Shown here: piece by piece, positions 1 to 9,139 of the stretch | Numbering within the stretch: position 1 is the first letter of the stretch | How the letters are laid out: the number at the start of each line of letters is the position of its first letter | NCBI GenBank assembly: GCA_012735245.1 | Contig: JAAYHU010000001.1 | Coordinates: 1 to 49,345, forward strand | Origin: Tissierellia bacterium | Lineage (GTDB): Bacteria > Bacillota > Clostridia > Tissierellales > Tissierellaceae | Direction of reading: 5' to 3' | Length of the DNA: 49,345 nucleotides | Notes under the pieces: model-generated | The model's database searches: none | The model's input: the letters and a program-made list of their open reading frames with translations, nothing else | Told to the model about the DNA's origin: nothing | Made by a program: the position numbers and the translations under genes

Positions 1-1
1 A

Positions 2-1870
2 AAGATAACGGTATTTCCCTCTTTACTGCTATTGGCTACTTTGTTTAGACTTTCCCTTAATATTTCAACTACAAGGGAAATCTTAACTAATGCTGATGCA
101 GGTAAGGTAATAGAAACCTTTGGTGAATTCGTTATCCAAAATAACCCAGTAGTAGGATTCATAATATTTTTGATAATTATGATAATCAACTTCCTTGTAA
201 TTACAAAGGGTTCGGAGCGTGTTTCTGAGGTAGCTGCTAGGTTTACTCTAGATGCAATGCCTGGAAAGCAAATGGCTATAGATGCAGATTTAAATGCAGG
301 ATTAATTACAGAAGAAGAAGCAAAGCAAAGGCGAAAAGAGGTACAAAAATATGCAGATTTTTATGGTGCTATGGATGGAGCAAGTAAATTTGTTAAAGGT
401 GATGCCATTGCAGGAATCCTTATTATCATTATTGAAATTGTTGCAGGTTTAATAATAGGAGTTATTGATAAGGGCATGTCTCTAGCTGAGGCCCTTCAAA
501 GATATACTTTATTGACGGTAGGGGACGGGCTTGTAACTCAAATTCCTGCCCTCTTGATTTCAACTGGTACAGGCTTAGTCGTTACCAGGGCAGCCTCAGA
601 ATCTAATTTGGGACAAGACATTATAAATCAATTATTTAAAAATAATCCCATGTTATTATACATAATAGCTGGAGTTATTATGTTATTGGGTATTACAACA
701 CCCTTACCAACTATTGTATGCTTAATATTAGGAATTATATTCATATTAGCTGGAAGTAGGTTAGGTAAACTTACTAAGATAGAACCCGATGAAATCGTAG
801 AAGATACTACTGAAGCTGAGGAGCTTAGAAAGCCGGAAAATGTCTTGGAGTTGTTAAAAGTTGATGATATTGAATTAGAAGTTGGATATGGATTAATCCC
901 CCTGGCAGATGTTGAACAGGGAGGAGATCTATTAGATAGAATAGTTATGATTAGAAGGCAAATAGCAATGGAACTGGGCTTAGTAGTTCCAATAGTAAGG
1001 TTAAGAGATAATATTCAGTTAAATCCCAATGAATACATAATAAAGATTAAAGGTGTTAAGGTGGCAGAAGGTGAAGTCTATTTCGACCATTATTTAGCCA
1101 TGGACCCTGGTATTGGAGAAGGAGAGATTGAAGGGATAGATACTGTTGAACCAGCCTTTGGCTTACCTGCTAAATGGATTACTGAAAAGGAAAGGGAGAA
1201 GGCAGAAATACTTGGCTATACGGTTGTTGATCCACCCTCAGTAATTGCCACTCATTTAACAGAAGTGATAAAAGAAAGAGCTTATGAATTGATAGGTAGA
1301 CAAGAAGTAAAGACTTTAATAGAAAATGTTAGAGAAGAATATCCTGCTGTTGTAGAAGAAGTCACTCCTAAAATATTGTCCTTAGGAGAAATACAAAAGG
1401 TGTTATCCAATTTACTTAGGGAGCAAATAAGTATTAGGGATATGGTTACCATTTTGGAGACCTTGGCTGACTATGGTAATATAACAAATGATACAGACTT
1501 ATTAACTGAATATGTTAGGCAAAGATTGTCTGGATATATAACGAATAAATATGCAGAAAATAAAAGCCTAAATGTAGTTACCTTAGACAATGAAGTGGAA
1601 GAGCTAATTATGAATTCAATAAATAAAACTGAAACAGGGTCATATTTGTCAATTGATCCAAGTAAAGTTCAAGCCATTTTGAATAATACCTTTAAAGCTA
1701 TTCAAAAACTTACCAATATGGGAGATCAACCTATTGTACTGACTGCTCCCATAGTTAGACTATATTTTAAAAGATTAACGGAGCAAATGACTAGGGATAT
1801 TATCGTCTTATCCTATAATGAACTGGAGCCTTCCATTGAAATACATTCTATTGGGGTGGTAGGTATATAA
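2..1870 (+). CDS. flhA: Flagellar export gate protein FlhA (5' truncated by window edge)
   Basis: FlhA is the large inner-membrane component of the flagellar type III export gate; its cytoplasmic domain docks chaperone-substrate complexes. The frame is open from base 2 and reads ITVFPSLLLLATLFRLSLN before any plausible start, so the gene begins upstream and roughly 60-70 residues are missing. The FHIPEP-family block RFTLDAMPGKQMAIDADLNA follows, with further membrane segments (around ILIIIIEIVAGLIIG and LYIIAGVIMLLGI) and then a soluble C-terminal domain of about 340 residues ending SIGVVGI. The TAA stop shares one base with the ATG of flhF, indicating translational coupling. A TTG at 32 is in frame but lies inside the conserved membrane region and is not the start. 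Family identification is secure. Confidence 0.97.
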   Translation, partial: KITVFPSLLLLATLFRLSLNISTTREILTNADAGKVIETFGEFVIQNNPVVGFIIFLIIMIINFLVITKGSERVSEVAARFTLDAMPGKQMAIDADLNAGLITEEEAKQRRKEVQKYADFYGAMDGASKFVKGDAIAGILIIIIEIVAGLIIGVIDKGMSLAEALQRYTLLTVGDGLVTQIPALLISTGTGLVVTRAASESNLGQDIINQLFKNNPMLLYIIAGVIMLLGITTPLPTIVCLILGIIFILAGSRLGKLTKIEPDEIVEDTTEAEELRKPENVLELLKVDDIELEVGYGLIPLADVEQGGDLLDRIVMIRRQIAMELGLVVPIVRLRDNIQLNPNEYIIKIKGVKVAEGEVYFDHYLAMDPGIGEGEIEGIDTVEPAFGLPAKWITEKEREKAEILGYTVVDPPSVIATHLTEVIKERAYELIGRQEVKTLIENVREEYPAVVEEVTPKILSLGEIQKVLSNLLREQISIRDMVTILETLADYGNITNDTDLLTEYVRQRLSGYITNKYAENKSLNVVTLDNEVEELIMNSINKTETGSYLSIDPSKVQAILNNTFKAIQKLTNMGDQPIVLTAPIVRLYFKRLTEQMTRDIIVLSYNELEPSIEIHSIGVVGI

Positions 1871-2958
1871 TGAAAATCAAAAAATATGTTGGCCAAACTG
1901 CCCATGAGGCAATGTTAAAATTAAAAACGGAATTAGGCCCAGATGCAGTAATCTTAAATACAAAAACCATTAGAGAAAAGGGAATTTTTGGTATTTTTAA
2001 AAAGCCCCTTGTAGAAATTACAGCTGCCTATGAAGAAAAGGACCTAATTCCCAAAGTCCCTATATCAAAAAAGTATGAGGACAAGTTATTAGATTTAAAC
2101 CAAGAATTGAAAGAATTGAAAAACATAATTTTAAACTTATCAAATAACAAAGACTTTAGTGAAGAATTATCACCAAAATTAAGAAATTTTCATAACATAT
2201 TGGTTAATAATGGGGTAAATCCAGACATATCTTATAAAATTCTCAAGGAAATTGAGGAAGATATAAATGTGGACAATAAAGATGGTAAAACAATAAAAAA
2301 AATAGTTAAATATACTTTAACTGAAAAACTTGGCAATCCTAAAACCATCAATATGGACATTAGGCCTAAAATAATATTTTTTATTGGTTCTACTGGAGTT
2401 GGCAAAACCACAACCCTAGCCAAAATAGCTGCAAACTTCGTCTTAGAAAATAGATACGATATTGGTTTAATCACTTTGGATACATATAGAATTGCAGCAG
2501 TAGACCAATTGAAAGTATATGCTGAAATATTAAAACTACCACTGGAAGTAGCATACAATAGAGATGATTTAATGAAATCCTTAAGCAAATTCAGCCATAA
2601 AGATATTATATTTATAGATACTGCAGGAAGAAGCCACAATAACTTGGAACAAATTGAAGAACTAAAAGGCATATTAAATGTAGTGGAGGAAAAAGAAGTC
2701 TTCCTTCTTATAGATGCAACTGTAGATTACAGTATTTTAAATTCTATAATTGACCGTTATAATTTTGTAAATGATTTTAGCATTATTGTCACTAAGGTAG
2801 ATGAAGCAAAAAAATATGGAAGTTTTGTTAATATCAGGCATATTACAGATAAAGAATTATCTTATTATACAATGGGACAAAATGTTCCTGAAGATATAAG
2901 AAAGGTCAATATTCAAGAGATAATTGAAAAACTACTTGAGGAGAATATAAATGATTGA
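1870..2958 (+). CDS. flhF: Flagellar biosynthesis GTPase FlhF
   Basis: SRP-type GTPase that, with FlhG, controls flagellar position and number and helps recruit early basal-body parts to the membrane. The 362 residues show the usual order: a basic N-terminal segment beginning MKIKKYVGQTAHEAM with the KTELGPDAVILNT block, a helical linker, then the NG domain. The P-loop GSTGVGKTTT is at about residue 173, the block LITLDTYRIAAVDQLK follows, and DTAGRS (G3) is near residue 250. TKVDEA (G4) is in the C-terminal third. The start codon overlaps the flhA stop and the last 8 bases overlap the flhG start, so flhA-flhF-flhG are tightly coupled. Length and motifs are normal for the family. Confidence 0.97.
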   Translation: MKIKKYVGQTAHEAMLKLKTELGPDAVILNTKTIREKGIFGIFKKPLVEITAAYEEKDLIPKVPISKKYEDKLLDLNQELKELKNIILNLSNNKDFSEELSPKLRNFHNILVNNGVNPDISYKILKEIEEDINVDNKDGKTIKKIVKYTLTEKLGNPKTINMDIRPKIIFFIGSTGVGKTTTLAKIAANFVLENRYDIGLITLDTYRIAAVDQLKVYAEILKLPLEVAYNRDDLMKSLSKFSHKDIIFIDTAGRSHNNLEQIEELKGILNVVEEKEVFLLIDATVDYSILNSIIDRYNFVNDFSIIVTKVDEAKKYGSFVNIRHITDKELSYYTMGQNVPEDIRKVNIQEIIEKLLEENIND

Positions 2959-3853
2959 TCAAGCTACAAAGTTAAGGGAAATGATGAAAACAAGGCTGAA
3001 AGAGGAAGAATTAGAAAACAATCATTGAAAAAGTGAAAAAAGAGCTAGAGTTCTAGCCATTTCAAGTGGAAAAGGAGGTGTTGGGAAGACAAATTTTGCA
3101 CTAAATTTCTCCATCTCCTTAAAAAGGTTAGGCTATGATGTTGTAATAATAGATGCAGACTTAGGTCTAAGCAATATAGAAATATTATCAGGCATAAGTA
3201 TAAACAATTCAATTTCAGATATTGTTTTCGCCAATAAAGATATCTTCGAAATAATGGGAAATGGCCCAGAAGGGGTTAAGATAGTTTCCGGAGGCTCTGG
3301 AATAAAGGAATTGAAGCTCTTAGATGATGAAAACTTTAACAAATTAATTGGAGAAATTGAAAAACTCCAAAAATCTACTGATTTTATAATCATAGATACA
3401 GGAGCAGGTATTTCTGATTCAGTAATAAATTTCATTATGACTGCAGATGAAGTAATAGTCATTTGCACCCCTGACCCAACATCCCTAATGGATTCATATA
3501 CATTAATAAAATCCTTGGTTAATGCTGGTTTTCCTGGTAAAATTAACATAGTTTGTAATTTTGTCAGGGATAGAAATGAAGGAAGAGAAATATTCAATAA
3601 ATTATCTTATACTGTGGAAAATTTTCTTAGAGTCCAAATAAGGTATTTTGGGTATATAGAAAGAAATAGAGTAATTAGAAATGCTGTTATAAATCAAGTT
3701 CCTTTTATAATTTCTCACCCTAGAGACCCAGATTCAAAGAGAATTAATATAATGGCAATGAATTATTTAGATGACAAAAATCAAGCTTTTGATGACGGAA
3801 AGGTTAGCTTTGCAAAGAGGATAGTAGATATTTTTGCAAAAGGAGGTGGTTAG
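2951..3853 (+). pseudogene. flhG: FlhG/YlxH MinD-like ATPase, interrupted by in-frame TGA at codon 26
   Basis: FlhG is a MinD-like ATPase that regulates flagellar number and stimulates FlhF through an N-terminal DQAxxLR helix. The ATG at 2951 has a good ribosome site (GAGGAG, 2939-2944) and opens MIDQATKLREMMK, the activator motif. After 25 codons the frame meets TGA at 3026-3028, then continues in the same frame with no other break: Walker A SGKGGVGKTN at codons 40-48, IDADLGLSN, IDTGAG, then the C-terminal part to TAG at 3851-3853. Total length with the TGA is about 300 codons, normal for the family. Between the TGA and the next in-frame ATG (3254) there is no ATG, GTG or TTG, and a product from 3254 would lack Walker A. 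The gene is therefore a point nonsense mutant, a readthrough case, a non-canonical restart or a sequence error. The conserved sequence downstream argues against an old pseudogene. Confidence 0.8.
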
Positions 3854-4516
3854 TTGGAATCTAAATTTGAATTTTTATCAATAGGTATGAAACTAGGTAT
3901 AGCAAAAATCAACGATGACAAAACCTCTTATCCTTCCCAAGTATTAGAAATAATTGAACCTGACGAATTAATAATAAGTGGACCTATGAAGAAGGGACAA
4001 TTAGTCTTATTGCATAAAGGCGAAGAAATAGAAGTCTCATATTTCGTTGAAAATAGAGGGAGATATTCTTTTACAGCCAAAGTCATTTCTAGGGACTTAA
4101 AAAGAATCTACACCTTGAGGATAAAAATTATTTCTAGTATTAAGAAGATTCAACTTAGGAACTATTTTAGAATACCTGTGACCTTAGAGTTAGGAAAATG
4201 CTATATACTTACAAAGGGTGAGGATAAAGAAGTTCTTATTGAAAAATGTGAGATAAAGGATATATCTGGAGGTGGAATGAGACTACACTGTAATTACAAA
4301 CATGAAATTGGCGATGAAATACAATGGAAATTTAAAATCAAAGATGATCTAGTAGAAGGCAAAGCAAAGGTTGTAAGAATAGAAGAAGTTGACACTTTTA
4401 ATTACAAGTATAGTATAGGAGTTTCATTTACAGATATAACAGAATATAACAGGGACTTAATTATTAAATACATATTTGAACAACAAAGAATTTTAAGATT
4501 AAAAGGGTTGATATAG
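3854..4516 (+). CDS. PilZ-domain c-di-GMP receptor, YcgR/YpfA-like flagellar brake protein
   Basis: Two-domain protein of 220 residues: an N-terminal YcgR-type beta-rich domain (about 1-95), then a PilZ domain. Both c-di-GMP contact motifs are visible: RNYFR (RxxxR) at residues 102-106 and DISGGG (DxSxxG) at about 136-141. In the family such proteins bind cyclic di-GMP and slow or reset flagellar rotation; placement between flhG and cheB fits that role. The start is TTG immediately after the flhG stop, with AAAGGAGGTGG directly upstream, so an alternative downstream start is possible, though the TTG gives the expected N-terminus. The specific brake function is inferred from domain and context. 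Confidence 0.88.
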   Translation: MESKFEFLSIGMKLGIAKINDDKTSYPSQVLEIIEPDELIISGPMKKGQLVLLHKGEEIEVSYFVENRGRYSFTAKVISRDLKRIYTLRIKIISSIKKIQLRNYFRIPVTLELGKCYILTKGEDKEVLIEKCEIKDISGGGMRLHCNYKHEIGDEIQWKFKIKDDLVEGKAKVVRIEEVDTFNYKYSIGVSFTDITEYNRDLIIKYIFEQQRILRLKGLI

Positions 4517-5563
4517 ATGATTAAAGTCTTAGTTGTAGATGATTCAATTTTGATTAGAAAAATTCTAACAGACATTTTAGAATCAGATGATGAAATAAAA
4601 GTAATAGGTGCTGCTAAAAATGGTAAAGAAGCCTTAGAAAAAATTGAATCATTAAGGCCTGACTTAGTGACTTTAGATATTGAAATGCCTGTTATGGATG
4701 GTATTACAACTTTAAGACATATAGTTTCAGAATATAGGCTTCCAGTAATTATGATTAGCTCATTAACCTATGAAGGAGCTGAACTAACCCTAAAGGCCTT
4801 AGACCATGGAGCTGTAGATTTCTTGCCTAAACCTAATAATGTTTTTGGAATGAAGCAAGAAGATATTAGAATGCAAATCATTGAAAAAGTTAAAGTTGCT
4901 GCCAAATCAAAATTTTATGCTATAAAACCAATTGATGAAGTAAAAAAAAATAGGGAAATTATTCAAAAGAAGAAGACTATAGAAAAGACATTTAATAATA
5001 TAATAACCATGGGTACCTCTACAGGAGGCCCTAGGGCTTTACAAACTTTGATACCTCAATTTCCAGCAGACATTAATGCTTCAATCGTTATTGTTCAGCA
5101 TATGCCACCGAAATTTACAAAATCCTTAGCAGATAGATTGAATTCCATATCAAACATTAAAGTTAAAGAGGCTGAAGAAGGAGACATTTTACTAAGGGGA
5201 TATGCCTATATTGCACCGGGAGATTACCACTTGAAAGTAGTCAAAGAAGCAGACAAGCTAGTTGTAAGATTAGATCAAGAACCTGAGGTCTTAGGCCTAA
5301 GGCCGACGGTAGATAAGATGATGGAATCTGTGGCAAAAATCGAGGGATATAATAAAATAGGAGTCATATTAACTGGTATGGGTTCTGATGGAAAGAAAGG
5401 TATCAAAAGTATTAAAGAAGCAGGGGGCTATACCATTGCCCAAGACGAAATGACTTCTGTAGTTTTTGGTATGCCAAAAGCAGCCATAAGTACAAATTGT
5501 ATAGATATAGTCTTACCTATTGATAAAATAGGGGAAAAAATATTAAGTAAAGTGGGGATGTAA
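4517..5563 (+). CDS. cheB: Chemotaxis response regulator protein-glutamate methylesterase CheB
   Basis: Removes methyl groups from (and deamidates) chemoreceptors during adaptation. The 348-residue protein has a receiver domain with acidic pair D8-D9 and phospho-acceptor D54 in TLDIEMPVMDG, a linker of about 30 residues, then the methylesterase domain. Its catalytic triad is readable: Ser168 in GTSTGGP, His195 in VQHMPP, Asp291 in GMGSDGKKG. The start lies just after the PilZ gene stop and cheA begins one base after the cheB stop. No odd features. Confidence 0.97.
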   Translation: MIKVLVVDDSILIRKILTDILESDDEIKVIGAAKNGKEALEKIESLRPDLVTLDIEMPVMDGITTLRHIVSEYRLPVIMISSLTYEGAELTLKALDHGAVDFLPKPNNVFGMKQEDIRMQIIEKVKVAAKSKFYAIKPIDEVKKNREIIQKKKTIEKTFNNIITMGTSTGGPRALQTLIPQFPADINASIVIVQHMPPKFTKSLADRLNSISNIKVKEAEEGDILLRGYAYIAPGDYHLKVVKEADKLVVRLDQEPEVLGLRPTVDKMMESVAKIEGYNKIGVILTGMGSDGKKGIKSIKEAGGYTIAQDEMTSVVFGMPKAAISTNCIDIVLPIDKIGEKILSKVGM

Positions 5564-5564
5564 T

Positions 5565-7565
5565 ATGGATTTAGATATTAATCAATATATCAATATTTTT
5601 GTGGAAGAATCTAAAGAACATTTACAAAATATGAACGATATTTTATTAGAACTTGAAAAGAACCCTTCTAATCATGACTTAATTAATGAAATCTTTAGAG
5701 TAGCCCATACATTAAAAGGCATGTCTGGGACTATGGGCTTTACTAATATGGCCAATTTAACCCATGACATGGAAAATGTTTTACAGGCCATTAGAAACGA
5801 TGAAATAGAAGTGTCTGAAGAAATAATAGATCTTTTATTTGAATGTTTCGATGCCTTAGATACTTCAGTAAATCATATAATAGATTATGGTTCTGAAGAT
5901 ACTAGTAACCATAAAGAGTTGATCTCAAAACTTAATAATCATTTGGTTAAAGAAAAGAATAGTAAAAGTAATGAAAGAAATATACAAAAGCCCGTTTTGG
6001 AATTGGAACATCACCTAATTGAAGTATTGAAAAAAGCAAAATCTGACGGATTAAATGTTTACAAGATAGATATATCTTTGAAAGAAACTTGTATGTTAAA
6101 AGCTGCTAGGGCATTTATTGTATTTAACACCTTAGAGAGCTTTGGAGAAATAGTTTACTCTCATCCATCTGTTGATGATATTGAAGATGAGAAATTTGAT
6201 TTATCTTTTTCAATAATGCTAGTTACCAGTAGCAGAGAGTCTGAAATATTAAATAGTTTAAATCAAATATCAGAAATAGATAAGATAGATATTACTCTTA
6301 TTGATGACTCCTTTAATATCATTGAAGTTAATAATACAAGCCCTAAATCAGATGAAGGCCTTTCCTCCTTTCAAGACGAAGATGGAAAGGACGAAAAAAC
6401 TACACAAAGTCATTTAGGAAAGATTGGTAAAACTGTAAGAGTAGATATAGACAGGTTAGATAATCTAATGAATCTGGTTAGTGAACTCATTATAATTAAG
6501 ACCAGGATGGATGATTTAAGTGGAAAAGCAGCTGGGGAAAATATGACGGAGGCAATAGAATATTTGGAAAGGATAACTACTAGCCTTCATGATGCAGTTA
6601 TGAAGGTTAGGATGGTTCCAATAGAAAGGGTATTCAACAGGTTCCCAAGGCTAGTGAGAGACCTTTCAAAGGAATTGGGTAAAGAAATTGACCTTCAAAT
6701 GAGCGGAGAAGAAACTGAAGTAGATAGAACTGTCATAGACGAAATAGGAGACCCCCTAATTCATTTAATAAGAAACTCAATAGACCATGGTATTGAATTA
6801 CCTAAGGAAAGGGTAAAAATTGGGAAGCCAGAAAGAGGAAAATTAGTCCTTAAGGCTTATCCTGATGGGAACAATGTTGTAATTGAAGTAGAAGACGATG
6901 GCAGGGGAATAGATTACAAATATGTACTCAGAAAAGCCTTGGAAAAAGGTCTAATAACTGATAAAGAAGCAGAAAGTCTGACAGTGGAAGAAAGTATAAA
7001 CTTGCTATTTTTACCTGGATTTAGTACTGCAGATAAGATCTCAGACCTATCAGGAAGAGGAGTGGGCCTGGATGTAGTAAAAAGTAAAATTGAATCTATT
7101 AATGGAAGTGTTGAAGTTGAAAGTATCAAGGATAAAGGGACTAAGTTTATAATTAGAATTCCGTTAACCTTGGCAATTATTCAAGCCCTATTAATTAGGC
7201 TAAAGGATGAGATCTATGCAATACCCTTAAGTTCCGTTACTGAAATAATTAATATACCTAGCAGTGGAATTAGAGATATTCAAGGACAAGAAATAGCATT
7301 ATATAGAGGCAAAACTATACCTATTATTAGACTTAGAAAGGTATTAGATATTTCAGAGGAGGAAGAGGTTGAGGACTTAGTAGTTGTTGTAGTTAATAAG
7401 GGGGAAAAACAGGCGGGATTAATTGTAGACAGTTTAATTGGACAACAGGAGATAGTTATTAAGAGTTTAGGTAAATACTTAGCTGGAATAAAATATATTT
7501 CAGGAGCTACTATCCTTGGCAATGGAAATATATCTTTAATACTAGATATAAATTCTCTAATATAA
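5565..7565 (+). CDS. cheA: Chemotaxis histidine kinase CheA
   Basis: Sensor kinase of the chemoreceptor array, passing phosphate to CheY and CheB. 666 residues in the standard order: P1 Hpt domain with phospho-accepting His48 in RVAHTLKGMSG; a less conserved P2-like region (about 150-265); P3 dimerisation helices (about 285-360); the P4 kinase domain with N box HLIRNSIDHG near residue 400 and DDGRGID near 444; and a P5 CheW-like regulatory domain from about 525 to the end. An acidic, Ser-rich linker lies before P3. Neighbours cheB and cheW are in the same operon. No cheY is seen in the window. Confidence 0.97.
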   Translation: MDLDINQYINIFVEESKEHLQNMNDILLELEKNPSNHDLINEIFRVAHTLKGMSGTMGFTNMANLTHDMENVLQAIRNDEIEVSEEIIDLLFECFDALDTSVNHIIDYGSEDTSNHKELISKLNNHLVKEKNSKSNERNIQKPVLELEHHLIEVLKKAKSDGLNVYKIDISLKETCMLKAARAFIVFNTLESFGEIVYSHPSVDDIEDEKFDLSFSIMLVTSSRESEILNSLNQISEIDKIDITLIDDSFNIIEVNNTSPKSDEGLSSFQDEDGKDEKTTQSHLGKIGKTVRVDIDRLDNLMNLVSELIIIKTRMDDLSGKAAGENMTEAIEYLERITTSLHDAVMKVRMVPIERVFNRFPRLVRDLSKELGKEIDLQMSGEETEVDRTVIDEIGDPLIHLIRNSIDHGIELPKERVKIGKPERGKLVLKAYPDGNNVVIEVEDDGRGIDYKYVLRKALEKGLITDKEAESLTVEESINLLFLPGFSTADKISDLSGRGVGLDVVKSKIESINGSVEVESIKDKGTKFIIRIPLTLAIIQALLIRLKDEIYAIPLSSVTEIINIPSSGIRDIQGQEIALYRGKTIPIIRLRKVLDISEEEEVEDLVVVVVNKGEKQAGLIVDSLIGQQEIVIKSLGKYLAGIKYISGATILGNGNISLILDINSLI

Positions 7566-7577
7566 GGAGGCCCTAAG

Positions 7578-8006
7578 ATGTCATCTGAAATTAACAATAA
7601 GTATGTGATTTTCAAATTAAATAAGGAATATTATGGGATACCAATAGACAATGTAATTTCCATAGAGAAAATGCATACATTTACGAGAATACCAAATGCT
7701 CCCAATTACCTAAAAGGGGTTATTAACCTGAGAGGAGAGGTTATACCCCTAATAGATTTAAGACAAAAACTTAATATGGATTTAAGAGAAATAGATAAGA
7801 ATACAAGAATTATAGTTGTTACAGATAAAGATATAGTAGCAGGTTTAATAGTTGATTCTTCATCAGAAGTACTAGAAATCTATGAAGAAAACATTGATGA
7901 AGTTCCTTCAAGTGAAAACATAAATCTCTCATATATACATGGAATTGGCAAAACAAAAGATAGATTAGTAATACTGCTGGAATTATCTAAAGTATTAGAG
8001 AATTAG
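7578..8006 (+). CDS. cheW: Chemotaxis coupling protein CheW
   Basis: A 142-residue single CheW domain that links chemoreceptors to the P5 domain of CheA. Characteristic blocks are KEYYGIPIDNVISIE, RIPNAPNYLKGVINLRGEV and PLIDLRQKL, followed by AGLIVDSSSEVLEI. The start has a strong ribosome site (AAGGAGG) in the 12-base gap after cheA. Length is normal. Confidence 0.96.
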   Translation: MSSEINNKYVIFKLNKEYYGIPIDNVISIEKMHTFTRIPNAPNYLKGVINLRGEVIPLIDLRQKLNMDLREIDKNTRIIVVTDKDIVAGLIVDSSSEVLEIYEENIDEVPSSENINLSYIHGIGKTKDRLVILLELSKVLEN

Positions 8007-8017
8007 GAGTGAAATAG

Positions 8018-8629
8018 ATGCTAGATGTTGAAAACTTAAATCATTTTATGATCGATATACTTAAGGAACTAGGCAATATTGGAGCAGGAAATGCAGCAAC
8101 TGCTTTGGCCAGCTTGATATCGAAGAAGGTAAACATGGATGTTCCAAACGTACGTATTCTTGAATTTAAGGAAGTTGCCAGTGTATTAGGTGGAGAGGAA
8201 AATTTAGTAGTAGGTATATATTTTGAAATAACTGAAGATGTAATAGGAAATATGTTGTTTGTCTTAGATATGGATTCTGCAATTAATCTTACCAATATGC
8301 TATTTAATAGGGAAAAGAAAGATAAGGAATTAGATGAAATGGATATATCAGCCATCTCAGAAGTGGGAAATATTTTAGCTTCTTCTTATGCTAATTCCTT
8401 GTCATCTCTTACCGGATTAAAGATAGTGATATCTATACCATCAATTTCAATAGATATGGCTGGGGCCATTTTAAGTGTTCCTGCCATTCAATATGGACAT
8501 GTGGCAGACCATGCTTTAATGATAGAGACAATTTTTGAAGAAAACCAAAACCTAGTTACTGGGAATTTGTTCTTCCTTCCAAACTTATCTTCTTTTGATA
8601 AAATATTAACTGCATTAGGGGTAAATTAG
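8018..8629 (+). CDS. cheC: CheY-P phosphatase CheC
   Basis: CheC-family phosphatase (203 residues) that dephosphorylates CheY-P and partners with CheD in adaptation. Both halves of the pseudo-repeat carry the family signature: ELGNIGAGNAATAL near residues 15-28 and EVGNILASSYANSL near 115-128, each with the Glu and Asn expected for catalysis and a downstream Pro. Starts from ATG with the upstream GGAGTGAAAT. cheD follows with only one base between, matching the known CheC-CheD functional pair of Bacillus-type chemotaxis. Confidence 0.95.
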   Translation: MLDVENLNHFMIDILKELGNIGAGNAATALASLISKKVNMDVPNVRILEFKEVASVLGGEENLVVGIYFEITEDVIGNMLFVLDMDSAINLTNMLFNREKKDKELDEMDISAISEVGNILASSYANSLSSLTGLKIVISIPSISIDMAGAILSVPAIQYGHVADHALMIETIFEENQNLVTGNLFFLPNLSSFDKILTALGVN

Positions 8630-8630
8630 T

Positions 8631-9119
8631 ATGGAAGTAAATACCATTAAAGTTGGAATGGCAGATCTAAATGTTACAAAAGCTCCCCACCAATTAACTA
8701 CCTTAGGTTTAGGTTCTTGTGTGGGCATAACTTTATATGATGGGGTAAATAAAGTTGCAGGCTTAGTCCATATTATGTTGCCTTCCAGTAAAGAAATTAA
8801 AAACAATCAAAATAAGGCTAAATTTGCAGATACAGGAATAGAGGAACTGGTTAAATCTATGGAAAAAATTGGTGCAGATAGAAAAAACTTAGTTGCCAAA
8901 ATAGCAGGCGGAGCTCAAATGTTTAACTTCAATTCAAATAATCAAATGCTAAAGATAGGTGAAAGAAATGTCTTGGCAACTAAAGAAAAATTAAAAGAAC
9001 TAAATATTAGATTAGTTTCAGAAGATACTGGAGGAAATTTCGGTAGGACAATAGTTTTAGATTCTATAGATGGCTCCTTATATGTACGAACCATTGGCCA
9101 TGGAGAAAAGATAATATGA
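8631..9119 (+). CDS. cheD: Chemoreceptor glutamine deamidase CheD
   Basis: Deamidates glutamines in chemoreceptors and is bound by CheC. 162 residues; the catalytic Cys30 sits in LGLGSCVGITLYD and the His47 in GLVHIMLP; the C-terminal block DTGGNFGRTI is also typical. Tightly spaced after cheC. Its stop overlaps an upstream in-frame ATG of the fliA frame, but the likely fliA start is further downstream. Confidence 0.95.
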   Translation: MEVNTIKVGMADLNVTKAPHQLTTLGLGSCVGITLYDGVNKVAGLVHIMLPSSKEIKNNQNKAKFADTGIEELVKSMEKIGADRKNLVAKIAGGAQMFNFNSNNQMLKIGERNVLATKEKLKELNIRLVSEDTGGNFGRTIVLDSIDGSLYVRTIGHGEKII

Positions 9120-9139
9120 CTTCCATGGAGGGATGCAAG

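Noticed and set aside
3026-3028. UGA read as an amino acid by a changed genetic code
   Set aside because: UGA serves as the stop codon of several other genes here (flhF, cheD, fliA, polC, cinA, nrnA and the first ATPase half), so a global reassignment is not supported.
3254-3853. A separate short gene starting at ATG 3254
   Set aside because: It is simply the C-terminal part of flhG; the preceding in-frame sequence encodes the conserved Walker A region, and no ribosome site precedes 3254.
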